Assembly (NCBI RefSeq): GCF_006539345.1 | Contig: NZ_BJMV01000013.1 | Location: 1-64,000 of the forward strand | Reading direction: 5' to 3' | Source: Acetobacter peroxydans | GTDB lineage: Bacteria > Pseudomonadota > Alphaproteobacteria > Acetobacterales > Acetobacteraceae | DNA length: 64,000 nt | Shown here: positions 1-8,825 of the stretch, piece after piece | Layout: each line of letters begins with the position of its first letter | How positions within the stretch are numbered: the stretch's first letter is position 1 | The notes under the pieces: generated by a model | Database searches by the model: none | The model's input: the letters and a program-made list of their open reading frames with translations, nothing else | What the model was told of the DNA's origin: nothing | Position numbers and translations under genes: made by a program

Positions 1-50
1 GTAGGAAGCGTTGAGTTTTTCTTGCAGCTCGATTCAAGAGAAGGTTTCCA

Positions 51-1655
51 ATGCTTCACACTGTTCAGTCCGCGCGTGGGATGGTGACATCTCCGCATCA
101 CCTTGCCAGTCAGAGTGGTTTGGAGGTGTTGAAGAAAGGCGGCACCGCGTTGGAAGCCGTGGTGGCTACGGCGGCCACACTGAGCGCCGTGTACCCTCAC
201 ATGACTGGGATCGGGGGCGATGCGTTCTGGCTCGTTTCCTATCCTGACGGGAGTGTGGAGGTACTGGAGGCCTGCGGCGCGGCGGCGCGGGGCTGCTCGG
301 TTGAGGCTTACAGGAAGGCGGGGCACAGGAGCGTGCCATGGCGCGGCGGCTGGGCCGCCAATACCATGGCGGGCGCGGTGTCCGGGTGGGAACTGGCCCT
401 GCGGCGTAGCGCAGCCATGAAGCTGCCTTTGCCGCTTGAGGTTCTGTTTGAAGATGCCATTCATTATGCTGAGCACGGCTACGTGGTTTCTCTCAGCGAA
501 GCATCGCTTCTGGCTGAAAAGCGGGACGAGCTTTACCAGAATGCAGCCTTTGCCGATGCCTATGGGCTGGATGCCTCGCGGGCTGGGAGCCTGCGGCGTA
601 ACCCAGCGCTGGCGGCAACGTTCCGGCTGCTGGTACGAGAGGGGCTGCGCGGATTTTACGCGGGACGTCTCGCAAAACTGCTGCTGGCAGACCTGAACGC
701 GGCTGGCAGTCCGTTGGGAGATGAAGATTTCAATCACCACGAAGCGCTTGCCTGTCAGCCCCTGCATGTCAGGGTGAATGGCGCTTCGCTCTATAATGCG
801 CCGCCGCCGACACAGGGCGTTGCCTCTCTTGCTATCCTGAAGCTGTTCGAGCGCATGGGCGTTCAGGAAGGAGAAGGGTTCGCGCATATTCACGGTCTGG
901 TTGAAGCGACCAAGCAGGCTTTTCTTTTCCGCAACGATCATGTTGGCGATCCACGCTGGATGACGGAAGATGCACAGGCATTTCTGAACGACGCGGGGCG
1001 ATTTGAAAAAATATTAGACCGTATTAACAAAAATCGCGCCATGCCATGGCCTGTTCCCGAGCGTACAGAGGACACGGACCAGTTTGGCGATACCACGTGG
1101 ATGGGCGCAGTCGATTCCTCGGGTGTTTGTGTCAGCATGATCCAGAGCCTGTATTTCGAGTTCGGTTCTGGTGTTTTTCTGCCTGAGACGGGTATCCTGT
1201 GGCAGAATCGCGGTGCATCTTTCCGGCTTGAAGATCAGGGCTGGAATGTTTTCATGCCGGGCCGCAAACCGTTCCATACACTGAATCCTGCTCTCGCCCG
1301 CTTTGATGACGGCCGGGTAATGGCGTACGGAACAATGGGCGGAGAAGGGCAGCCTCAGACACAGGCGGCCGTTTTCAGCCGGTATGCGTTTTTCGGTATG
1401 CCGTTGCAGTCTGCCGTTACAGCGCCGCGTTGGTTGCTGGGCCGGACCTGGGGCAGTGAGAGTCAGTCTTTGAAAATGGAAGCCAGTTTTGATGCGGGGC
1501 TATTGGCTCGGATGGAACATGCAGGACATAAGGTGGAACGGGTAGAACCATTTTCCAGCTTGATGGGCCATGCGGGCGCGTTAGTCCGCCATCCTTCGGG
1601 TGTGATAGACGGGGCCTCGGACCCGCGGAGTGACGGTTCCGTAGCGGCTTACTGA
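51..1655 (+). CDS. hpxW: Gamma-glutamyltransferase-family oxamate amidohydrolase (HpxW type)
   Basis: Ntn-hydrolase of the gamma-glutamyltranspeptidase fold, 534 aa. In Klebsiella the homologous HpxW hydrolyses oxamate to oxalate and ammonia, the last step of this urate route. The likely autoprocessing nucleophile is T348 in GDTTWMGAVD, which aligns with the TTxxxVxD motif of GGT; a glycine-rich GTMGGEGQPQ segment follows. No signal peptide is visible (start MLHTVQSARG), which fits a cytoplasmic enzyme rather than periplasmic GGT. AAGAGAAGG precedes the ATG. Its last 7 bases overlap the convergent guaD. The assignment to HpxW rather than glutathione hydrolase rests on the surrounding purine genes. 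In Klebsiella hpxW is adjacent to hpxXYZ; here it lies about 12 kb from them. Confidence 0.8.
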   Translation: MLHTVQSARGMVTSPHHLASQSGLEVLKKGGTALEAVVATAATLSAVYPHMTGIGGDAFWLVSYPDGSVEVLEACGAAARGCSVEAYRKAGHRSVPWRGGWAANTMAGAVSGWELALRRSAAMKLPLPLEVLFEDAIHYAEHGYVVSLSEASLLAEKRDELYQNAAFADAYGLDASRAGSLRRNPALAATFRLLVREGLRGFYAGRLAKLLLADLNAAGSPLGDEDFNHHEALACQPLHVRVNGASLYNAPPPTQGVASLAILKLFERMGVQEGEGFAHIHGLVEATKQAFLFRNDHVGDPRWMTEDAQAFLNDAGRFEKILDRINKNRAMPWPVPERTEDTDQFGDTTWMGAVDSSGVCVSMIQSLYFEFGSGVFLPETGILWQNRGASFRLEDQGWNVFMPGRKPFHTLNPALARFDDGRVMAYGTMGGEGQPQTQAAVFSRYAFFGMPLQSAVTAPRWLLGRTWGSESQSLKMEASFDAGLLARMEHAGHKVERVEPFSSLMGHAGALVRHPSGVIDGASDPRSDGSVAAY

Positions 1656-3004
1656 CCGTTCAGACTATCCCGTGATATTGGGAGGGAGTGGTTGCGGTGG
1701 ACTTCGTGCCCCGCGACCCAGGTCGCCCGGATGCAGCGGTCATCTCCCAAGATCATCAGAGGAAAAAGCTGCGCCTCGATACTATCGCAGCGGGCGGCTC
1801 TGTAGGCCAGCAGAGGCGTTGCATACGGGTCGAGCACACACAGATCCGCCTCCATACCGGGTGCAATCGTGCCGATACGGTCTTCCAGGTTCAGCGCCTG
1901 AGCGGCGCCCGCGGTTGCCAGCCAGAAGGCCTGAGCGGGGTGCAGGCGTTCCTTGCCCGCCGCGAGAGACACCTTATAAGCTTCCGCCATTGTACCCAGC
2001 ATTGATAAGGTGGTACCTGCGCCGATATCGGTTGCGAGTGCGACATGGACTGGTCTGTCTGGGCTCTGTGTTGCGGCGAGTGGAAAAAAACCGCTTCCCA
2101 AAAACAGGTTTGAGGTGGGGCAATGCGCGAGCGTGCTGCCGGCGGCATGGCATCGGTGCAGGGCTTCCTCGTCAAGATGAATCCCGTGCCCGAATACCGA
2201 GCGCCGCCTGACAAGTCCTGCCTTGTCGTAAACATCGAGATAGGATGTGCAGTCAGGGAACAGGCGCGCCACTTCGGCAATTTCATCCGTGTTCTCGGAA
2301 AGATGTGTCTGCATGAACACATCTGGGAATTGGTCGAGCAGTGCTCCAGCCTGTTCAAGCTGCTCCTGTGTGCTGGTCATGGCGAAGCGGGGCGTAACAG
2401 CGTAAAGTTGACGGCCTTTACCGTGCCATCTGTGGATGAGGTTAAGGGAGTCGTCGTATCCCTGAGCGGCTGTGTCGCGCAGATTGGCAGGAGCGTTCCG
2501 GTCCATCAGCACTTTACCAGCAATCATCCTTGTGCCGATTTTTTGGGATTCTTCAAAAAAAGCATCGACAGACTGGCGATGTACCGTGCAGTACACGGCA
2601 GCCGTTGTTGTGCCGTTACGCAGGAGTTCCGTCATGAATATACGGGCTGCCGCACGCGCGACTGCCGGATCAGCAAAGCGCGCTTCTGTAGGGAAGATAT
2701 ATTCTTCCAGCCAGGGTAGAAGCTGCTGCCCCCAGGAGGCGATTGCCGAAAGCTGGGGGTAATGGACATGGGCGTCAATCAGCCCGGCGGAAATAATGCA
2801 GTTGGGATAATGCGTTACAGGGATATCAGCCTGTAGCAGATGCGCCAGCTCAGCATAGGGCCCACACTGGGTAATCCGGCCGTTCTCCATAAGGATCAGG
2901 CCGTCTTCCTCCACCACAAGGGCGCTCTGTGCAGGAACACGAAAGGGGTTGTCCCTGAATGTGACATAGCAACCACGCAGGGCTGACCTGTTTTTGGAAA
3001 TCAT
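1649..3004 (-). CDS. guaD: Guanine deaminase
   Basis: Zinc amidohydrolase of 451 aa that converts guanine to xanthine and ammonia, feeding the xanthine dehydrogenase encoded nearby. The metal-binding HVHYPQ motif near residue 100, a HLSENTDE motif and the segment HCPTSNLFLGSGFF are typical of GuaD. Its ATG overlaps the stop of the upstream LysR gene (ATGA), so the two are probably translated as a coupled pair. The length matches bacterial GuaD. Confidence 0.93.
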   Translation of the reverse strand: MISKNRSALRGCYVTFRDNPFRVPAQSALVVEEDGLILMENGRITQCGPYAELAHLLQADIPVTHYPNCIISAGLIDAHVHYPQLSAIASWGQQLLPWLEEYIFPTEARFADPAVARAAARIFMTELLRNGTTTAAVYCTVHRQSVDAFFEESQKIGTRMIAGKVLMDRNAPANLRDTAAQGYDDSLNLIHRWHGKGRQLYAVTPRFAMTSTQEQLEQAGALLDQFPDVFMQTHLSENTDEIAEVARLFPDCTSYLDVYDKAGLVRRRSVFGHGIHLDEEALHRCHAAGSTLAHCPTSNLFLGSGFFPLAATQSPDRPVHVALATDIGAGTTLSMLGTMAEAYKVSLAAGKERLHPAQAFWLATAGAAQALNLEDRIGTIAPGMEADLCVLDPYATPLLAYRAARCDSIEAQLFPLMILGDDRCIRATWVAGHEVHRNHSLPISRDSLNGQ

Positions 3005-3903
3005 ATTTCCTCGGCGAAAAAGTTTTCGATCTCACTTATGATGAAGCGCGCTGCCGTCGAGAGCTGCCGTGAGCGATCCACACATAATGCCAGCGTGAGC
3101 GGTGTCAGTTTTTTGTTGGAGATGGGGGTAAAAGCAAGCTGTTTTTTTTGTACTTCGTCGTAAACATCAAGATAACTCAGCATTCCGATACCGACCCCCT
3201 CCATGACAAGTGATTTTATCATCTGGATGTTGTCGGCTTTTGCGACAGTGGCTATGCGCACGCCGGTTTCGGCCTCAAGGAGCCCGATTGGCCGCCATAG
3301 CGCCAGCGGCGGCGAGGGCACGATAACGGGATACTCCGCCGCCATGCTGAAGCGGGCCTCGCTCAGGGCGGCGATAGGATGCTGCGGCAGGGACACGAAT
3401 CCCAGGGGAATGGTTTTGTGGGTGCGTACCGTGAGTTCGCGGATATGGCTGGGGTTGAACATGAGGGCGAAATCCGCGTGGCCTTTGACAAGCAGTTCGC
3501 CCATATGCTGGCTCTTGCGTACATGCACGCTTACCAGAATACCAGGATGACTTTCGCGCAGGCGTCCGAGTAGGGCAGGCAGAAAACCCTTTGTCAGGGC
3601 ATCGGGGATGAGAATATCAGCACTCCCCTGCCGGAGACCCTTGATGTTGTCCATCTGGATCTTGAGCGTGTTGAGATCACGCGACCAGCGGCGGCACGAT
3701 GTCAGTAAAAGTTCGCCTGCGGTGGTCAGACGCAAGCCTGACGGCAGGCGTTCGAACAACTGGGTGTCGAATATTTTCTCGCCCTGCAATATCTGGCGGT
3801 CTATGGCGGAGGCAGCAATGTGCAACTCATCGGATGCCTTGCGAATGGAACCGTGTTGTGCCACGGCCACGAAATAGCGCAGGAAGCGGGAAAAGACGGG
3901 CAT
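3001..3903 (-). CDS. LysR-family regulator of the purine cluster
   Basis: LysR-type transcriptional regulator, 300 aa, with an N-terminal winged helix-turn-helix (FVAVAQHGSIRKASDELHIA) and a C-terminal periplasmic-binding-like effector domain. It is co-directional and coupled with guaD and divergent from the urate hydroxylase operon, the usual arrangement for a LysR protein controlling its neighbours. The inducer is probably a purine intermediate such as urate or xanthine, but nothing in the sequence identifies it. Candidate binding motifs occur in the intergenic region 3904-4062. Confidence 0.88.
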   Translation of the reverse strand: MPVFSRFLRYFVAVAQHGSIRKASDELHIAASAIDRQILQGEKIFDTQLFERLPSGLRLTTAGELLLTSCRRWSRDLNTLKIQMDNIKGLRQGSADILIPDALTKGFLPALLGRLRESHPGILVSVHVRKSQHMGELLVKGHADFALMFNPSHIRELTVRTHKTIPLGFVSLPQHPIAALSEARFSMAAEYPVIVPSPPLALWRPIGLLEAETGVRIATVAKADNIQMIKSLVMEGVGIGMLSYLDVYDEVQKKQLAFTPISNKKLTPLTLALCVDRSRQLSTAARFIISEIENFFAEEI

Positions 3904-3920
3904 TTTATCGGTGCTCTCAT

Positions 3921-3962
3921 TTTAAGAACGCATCGGACTGAATTAAATCATATACAAGAACG
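3921..3962. promoter_or_regulatory. Paired AAGAACG elements between lysR and the urate operon
   Basis: The lysR/hpyO intergenic region carries AAGAACGCATCGGA (from 3924) and the closely similar AAGAACGATCCGA (from 3956), 32 bp apart, about three helical turns. The reverse complement GCGTTCTTAAA matches elements found again at 18182-18249, upstream of hpxK. This is a candidate operator pair for the LysR protein; the function is inferred. Confidence 0.4.
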
Positions 3963-4062
3963 ATCCGAATATGAAACATTATTGTCGATAGTTAACAGCG
4001 CTGTCGGGAACAGGAAACAGGAATGTTCTTCAGGCACGCAGAGTTCGGATAGAGATGCCTGT

Positions 4063-5475
4063 ATGGAACAGCTTAACAAACGTGTTCGTGATGATCTGGC
4101 CAAGATTCAGTACGCTACGGGCAACTGGTGTATTCCCCATTTTCGCGATGGTCGGAAGGTTTTGGATGTTGCGATCATTGGCGGGGGGCAGGGAGGTCTG
4201 GCGGTCAGTTTCGGGCTGAGGCGTCGGGGCATTGCCAATAGCTGCGTGTTTGATATGGCGGAACAGGGAAGCGAAGGTCCATGGGTCACATTCGCGCGAA
4301 TGATCACCTTGCGCACTCCCAAGTATCTTACCGGCCCGGATCTGGGGATTCCCAGTCTTACGCCGCAGGCCTGGTTTGAGGCGCGGTATGGCGCGGCAGC
4401 CTGGCACCGGCTCGACAAAATTTCGCGTCAGGATTGGCAGGACTATCTGTGCTGGATACGCGATGTTCTGGAACTGCCCGTTAAAAACGGGCATCGTTTG
4501 ACTGACGTTGAATGGGAAGATGGCCTGCTCAAGTTGACCTTTGAGCTTGCGGGAGGGGTGTGTGAAACAGTCTGGGCGCGCAAACTCGTGCTGGCGACCG
4601 GCATTGAAGGCGGCGGAGCATGGCATGTGCCGGAGTTTATCTCGCGCGGTGTTCCCAAGGCACGGTATGCGCATACATCCGAGGCGATTGATTTTCAGGC
4701 GTTGCGTGGGAAGCGTATCGGCGTTCTGGGCGCTGGCGCGTCCGCTTTCGATAATGCCGCGACGGCTCTCGAAAAGGGCTGCGCCAGTGTTGATCTGTGC
4801 CTGAGGCGCACGAAAATACCTTCTGTTAATCCGTATCGCTGGATGGAGAATGCCGGTTTTCTGAGCTATTTTTCTGAGCTGCCTGATCTCGTGCGCTGGC
4901 GTTTCATGCGCCGGATATATGATCTCAACCAGCCGCCGCCGCAGGATACGTTCTGGCGTTGCCGTAGCCATCGTAATTTTGCCTTTCATACCGGTACGCC
5001 GTGGCTGGCAGTGCGTGAGGAAGGAGATGAGGTGGTGGTGACCACCCCGCATGGCGAGATGCGTTTTGACTTCCTTATTATCGGTACGGGGTTTGTGATC
5101 GATCTTGCCCAGAGGCCTGAACTGGCCAGAGTTGCACCTCATGTGGCGTTGTGGAAGAATTGTTTTGTCCCGCCGGAGGATGAGCAGAGTGTGCTTCTGG
5201 GCAGTCATCCATATCTGGGCTCGCGCTTTCAGTTTCTTCCTGCTGATCCGGCCGATCCGGCGGCAGACATGTTGTCCTCGATTTACAATTTTACGTTTTC
5301 CGCCATGCCCAGCATGGGGCTTTCCGGTGCCTCGATCAGTGCCCTCCGTTTTGCCGTGGAAAAACTGACCTTTGGCATCGGGCGTGATCTTTTTGTCGAG
5401 GAGGGAACACTGCACCTGCAAAACCTGCTGGACTATAATGTGGACGAGCTGGTCAGCCTTGATCCGCCGCAATAA
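4063..5475 (+). CDS. FAD/NAD(P)-dependent monooxygenase, probable urate hydroxylase (HpyO-like)
   Basis: Flavoprotein of 470 aa with an N-terminal FAD-binding Rossmann motif (AIIGGGQGG, residues about 38-45) and a second dinucleotide-binding motif GVLGAGASAFDN in the middle, the two-domain plan of flavin monooxygenases. It begins the operon that continues with allantoinase, OHCU decarboxylase and HIU hydrolase, and no other urate-oxidising gene was seen in the island. Xanthomonas HpyO is a known flavoprotein urate hydroxylase unrelated to HpxO. By position this gene should convert urate to 5-hydroxyisourate, but the family assignment is inferred. The ATG at 4063 is chosen because further upstream extension would run antisense through the lysR start. 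Confidence 0.7.
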   Translation: MEQLNKRVRDDLAKIQYATGNWCIPHFRDGRKVLDVAIIGGGQGGLAVSFGLRRRGIANSCVFDMAEQGSEGPWVTFARMITLRTPKYLTGPDLGIPSLTPQAWFEARYGAAAWHRLDKISRQDWQDYLCWIRDVLELPVKNGHRLTDVEWEDGLLKLTFELAGGVCETVWARKLVLATGIEGGGAWHVPEFISRGVPKARYAHTSEAIDFQALRGKRIGVLGAGASAFDNAATALEKGCASVDLCLRRTKIPSVNPYRWMENAGFLSYFSELPDLVRWRFMRRIYDLNQPPPQDTFWRCRSHRNFAFHTGTPWLAVREEGDEVVVTTPHGEMRFDFLIIGTGFVIDLAQRPELARVAPHVALWKNCFVPPEDEQSVLLGSHPYLGSRFQFLPADPADPAADMLSSIYNFTFSAMPSMGLSGASISALRFAVEKLTFGIGRDLFVEEGTLHLQNLLDYNVDELVSLDPPQ

Positions 5476-5492
5476 GCAGGGAGAGGTTTTCC

Positions 5493-6404
5493 ATGATCAG
5501 GGCAGGGGCGATGCAGAACTACCCGCGTGACATGACAGGTTATGGCGCGGAGCCACCTGACCCGAACTGGCCGGGTGGCGCCAGAATTTCTGTGCAATTT
5601 GTCGTGAATTACGAAGAAGGTGCCGAAAACACGGTCCTGCATGGCGATGCGGGGTCTGAGGCTTTCCTGTCCGAAATGGTTGGTACGTCCTCCATCAGGG
5701 GCGAGCGCTGTATGCAGATGGAAAGCCTCTATGAATATGGTAGCCGCGCAGGTTTCTGGCGTTTGCACCGTATTTTTGAAAAGGCACGGATAAAGCCAAC
5801 GGTATTTGGTGTGGCAATGGCGCTTGCGCGCAACCCGCAGGCCGTTGCTGCCATGAAGGAAAGTGGGTGGGAAATAGCCAGCCATGGTCTGCGCTGGATA
5901 GATTATCAGGCTATTCCGCCCGAGATCGAGCAGGAACACATAAATCAGGCTATTGCCCTGCACCGCGAGGTCGTCGGGGAAAGGCCACTGGGCTGGTATC
6001 AGGGGCGGACAAGCCCCAATACTGCCCGGCTTGTCGCGCAGGAGGGTGGCTTCGTATATGATGCGGACTCCTACGCGGATGACCTGCCTTATTACGATTG
6101 TTCGCACGGCCGGCCGCAGTTGATCGTGCCGTACACGTTGGACGCCAATGACATGAAATTTGCCGCGTTGAACGGGTTTACTGAAGGCGGGCAGTTTTTT
6201 CGTTATTTGCGGGACAGTTTTGACATGCTGTACGCCGAGGGTGGGCGGATGATGTCGGTTGGTCTGCATTGCCGTCTGGCAGGTAAGCCCGCGCGGGCGC
6301 TGGCGTTGTCCCGCTTTATCGACCATGTGCAGCGGCATGAGGGGGTGTGGATAGCGACCCGCCTCGATATCGCACGACACTGGCAGAAGGTATTTCCCCC
6401 ATGA
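5493..6404 (+). CDS. puuE: Cofactor-independent allantoinase (PuuE)
   Basis: Polysaccharide-deacetylase-fold protein of 303 aa, matching PuuE, which hydrolyses allantoin to allantoate. Characteristic segments are the N-terminal YPRDMTGYG, RISVQFVVNYEEG, GWEIASHGLRWIDYQ and YDADSYADDLPYY. GGGAGAGG lies just before the ATG, 17 bp after the flavoprotein stop. This family is unrelated to the amidohydrolase allantoinase AllB. Its stop overlaps the uraD start. Confidence 0.93.
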   Translation: MIRAGAMQNYPRDMTGYGAEPPDPNWPGGARISVQFVVNYEEGAENTVLHGDAGSEAFLSEMVGTSSIRGERCMQMESLYEYGSRAGFWRLHRIFEKARIKPTVFGVAMALARNPQAVAAMKESGWEIASHGLRWIDYQAIPPEIEQEHINQAIALHREVVGERPLGWYQGRTSPNTARLVAQEGGFVYDADSYADDLPYYDCSHGRPQLIVPYTLDANDMKFAALNGFTEGGQFFRYLRDSFDMLYAEGGRMMSVGLHCRLAGKPARALALSRFIDHVQRHEGVWIATRLDIARHWQKVFPP

Positions 6405-6922
6405 TGCCGGACAGCATGACACTGGCGGAAGTAAATGCACTCAGGCCAGAGGCGTTTGTGAGCGCTTTTGGGAGCGTGTATGAACACTCGCCCTGGGTGG
6501 CGCAGGGTGCCGTGGCCAGTCGTCCCTATGCGTCTATTGCGGATATGCTGGCGGCCTTTTCCCGCGTCGTGCAGGAGGCTGACGCAAAAAGACAACTTGA
6601 ACTGGTGCGCGCGCACCCGGAACTGGGCCACCGTTTGGGTGTTGACCCGCAGCTCAGCGCAGAGTCCGGGCGAGAGCAGGGCGGCGCAGGGCTTGATCGG
6701 CTTAGTCCGCATGATTACGCAACATTGAGCGGATTGAACGCGGCGTACCGTGAGAAGTTCGGTATGCCGTTTGTGATCTGCGTCAGGCAGGCCACAAAGG
6801 ATGTGATCATGCAATCCATCGCGCGGCGTCTTGAATGTACGCCGGATGAGGAACTGCACGAGGCGCTCAGGCAGATTGATGCCATTGCGGCGTTAAGGCT
6901 GATGGATAGGGTGCGGCAATGA
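6401..6922 (+). CDS. uraD: OHCU decarboxylase
   Basis: 2-oxo-4-hydroxy-4-carboxy-5-ureidoimidazoline decarboxylase, 173 aa, which makes S-allantoin from OHCU. The catalytic His is H72 in VRAHPELGHRL, followed by the family's SGREQGGAGL segment. The start at 6401 overlaps the puuE stop (ATGA) with AGAAGG about 10 bases upstream; a second ATG directly follows. It lies between puuE and uraH with 4-bp overlaps on both sides, indicating tight translational coupling. Confidence 0.95.
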   Translation: MMPDSMTLAEVNALRPEAFVSAFGSVYEHSPWVAQGAVASRPYASIADMLAAFSRVVQEADAKRQLELVRAHPELGHRLGVDPQLSAESGREQGGAGLDRLSPHDYATLSGLNAAYREKFGMPFVICVRQATKDVIMQSIARRLECTPDEELHEALRQIDAIAALRLMDRVRQ

Positions 6923-7266
6923 GTTCTCTTTCGACACACGTGCTGGATACGGCTGCTGGCTGCCCGGCTGAGGGCGTTGCACTACGGCTATACGCCAGCG
7001 ACCAGTGCGGAGGCGGGCAGGAACTCTTCAGGGGCCGGACTGACGCGGATGGCCGTTGCCCGGCATTGCGGGCAGTGGACCTTTGTAAAGGCGTGTACCG
7101 TCTGGAATTCGATATCGGGGCGTATTTTACCGCTCGTGGCACGACACTGGCCGATCCCCCGTTTCTGGCAATGGTGCCGGTGCTGTTTGGACTGGGCGAG
7201 GACGTACATGTCCATGTTCCTCTTCTGGCGGCACCCTATGGTTATTCCACCTACAGAGGGAGCTGA
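6919..7266 (+). CDS. uraH: 5-hydroxyisourate hydrolase (transthyretin-like)
   Basis: Transthyretin-like HIU hydrolase, 115 aa, acting before UraD on the unstable product of urate oxidation. It has the N-terminal STHVLDTAAG motif with its conserved His, FRGRTDADGRC, and the diagnostic C-terminal YRGS tetrapeptide. The ATG overlaps the uraD stop. No signal peptide, so cytoplasmic. Confidence 0.96.
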   Translation: MSSLSTHVLDTAAGCPAEGVALRLYASDQCGGGQELFRGRTDADGRCPALRAVDLCKGVYRLEFDIGAYFTARGTTLADPPFLAMVPVLFGLGEDVHVHVPLLAAPYGYSTYRGS

Positions 7267-7271
7267 GCGTC

Positions 7272-8777
7272 ATGCGGAATGTTCAGGGCTCCGTAGGGGC
7301 CTCTAAAGACCGGGGGGACAGTTCGTCGTTTTGCACCATACATCCGGTGGATATGGTTCTGCCTCTTTGGCAACTGGGTCTTTATGGTTTTCAGCATGTG
7401 CTGACATTTTATGCTGCTGCGGTGGTGGTGCCCATATTACTGGCGGGCGCGCTGGGACTTCCCCGCGAGGTTCTGGAACATCTGATTGAGGCGGATCTGT
7501 TCACATGTGGCATTGCCTCGCTCATTCAGTCCGTGGGGCTGGGGCGTCATATCGGGGTGCGCCTGCCGCTTTTGCAGGGGGTGACCTTCGTGGCCGTAAC
7601 GCCAATGATTGCTATTGGCGTGGCTGCGGGCGGCGGTATGACGGGGCTGCATCAGATTTTTGGTGCAGTCATTATTGCCGGTATTTTCGCGTATTGTGCG
7701 GCCCCGTTGTTTTCGCGGATTACGCACCTGTTCCCGCCTGTAGTGACGGGCTCGGTTATTCTGGTCATTGGTCTCGCCCTGCTGCCCGTGGCCGCAAATG
7801 ATATCGTGAATGGCCATGGTGCTGGAACGGTGCAGAATCCCGTTGATCTGCGCAGCGTCGTTTACGGACTGGGAACGCTGGGCTTCATTCTGGTCGTGCA
7901 GCGTCTCTCACGCGGGTTTATGGCGACCATCGTTTTTCTGCTTGGGCTTGTGATGGGGACGGTGGTCGCCTGGCTGCTGGGAGATGCCCATTTCGATGCC
8001 GTGTCCCAGGCTCCTGCCTTTGCTCTGGTTACGCCTTTACAGTTCGGGATGCCCAGTTTTCATATTGCCCCGGCTCTTTCCATGATGATCGTCATGGCCA
8101 TTTCCATGTTGGAAACAACAGGGGATCTTTTTGCCACGGGTGCGATTGTAGGGCGGCGCATCAGCGCGGGCGATATCGCCAGGGCGATCCGGGCAGATGG
8201 TCTGGCTACGGTACTGGGCGGCGTGTTCAGCTCTTTTCCCTACACCTGCTTTGCCGAAAATGTCGGTCTGGTGCGCATAACGGGGGTGAAAAGTCGGTGG
8301 GTGGTGGCAGCGGCCGCCGTCATCATGATGCTGCTTGGCTGTGTGCCCAAGCTTGCGGCCCTTATGGCGTGTGTGCCGGCGCCGGTTCTGGGGGGTGCTA
8401 CGCTGGCCATGTTCGCCGCAGTTGCCGTCGCGGGTATTCAGACACTGGCGCAGGTGGACTTTGAAAACCAGAACAACACCATCATTGTCGGCACCAGTGT
8501 CGGCCTGGGTATGATGGCGACAGCCCAGCCTCATATCGCAGATCATTTCCCGGCCTGGGCACAGATTATTTTTGGAAGCGGCATTACGCTTGGCGCTCTC
8601 GCGGCGATCATTCTGCACCTGCTCTTCAACTACGGTCGTGAGGCGCTGGCAGCTCCGGCAACAGAAGACGCGGCGCAGGCCGCAGGTGAGAAACTGGCCT
8701 GGGATGTCATGCCTTCGCCGGAGGATCGCCTGCTGACATACGGCAAGCGTCACAACCCCGATTCAGTGGCCCACTGA
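7272..8777 (+). CDS. NCS2 nucleobase:cation symporter (urate/xanthine permease)
   Basis: Inner-membrane transporter of 501 aa with many hydrophobic segments. The NCS2 hallmarks are the QH pair in the first helix (YGFQHVLTFYA) and the signature ENVGLVRITG after FSSFPYTCFA. Family members carry xanthine, urate or uracil; the position inside the urate operon, 5 bp after uraH, favours urate or xanthine. Substrate cannot be fixed from sequence. The first 25 residues are soluble, so an internal start is possible, but the given ATG follows uraH closely. Confidence 0.9.
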   Translation: MRNVQGSVGASKDRGDSSSFCTIHPVDMVLPLWQLGLYGFQHVLTFYAAAVVVPILLAGALGLPREVLEHLIEADLFTCGIASLIQSVGLGRHIGVRLPLLQGVTFVAVTPMIAIGVAAGGGMTGLHQIFGAVIIAGIFAYCAAPLFSRITHLFPPVVTGSVILVIGLALLPVAANDIVNGHGAGTVQNPVDLRSVVYGLGTLGFILVVQRLSRGFMATIVFLLGLVMGTVVAWLLGDAHFDAVSQAPAFALVTPLQFGMPSFHIAPALSMMIVMAISMLETTGDLFATGAIVGRRISAGDIARAIRADGLATVLGGVFSSFPYTCFAENVGLVRITGVKSRWVVAAAAVIMMLLGCVPKLAALMACVPAPVLGGATLAMFAAVAVAGIQTLAQVDFENQNNTIIVGTSVGLGMMATAQPHIADHFPAWAQIIFGSGITLGALAAIILHLLFNYGREALAAPATEDAAQAAGEKLAWDVMPSPEDRLLTYGKRHNPDSVAH

Positions 8778-8825
8778 ACACTCAAGACCCTGTTGCGTAA
8801 TCCGCCCTTGGGAAAGACCACGCGC

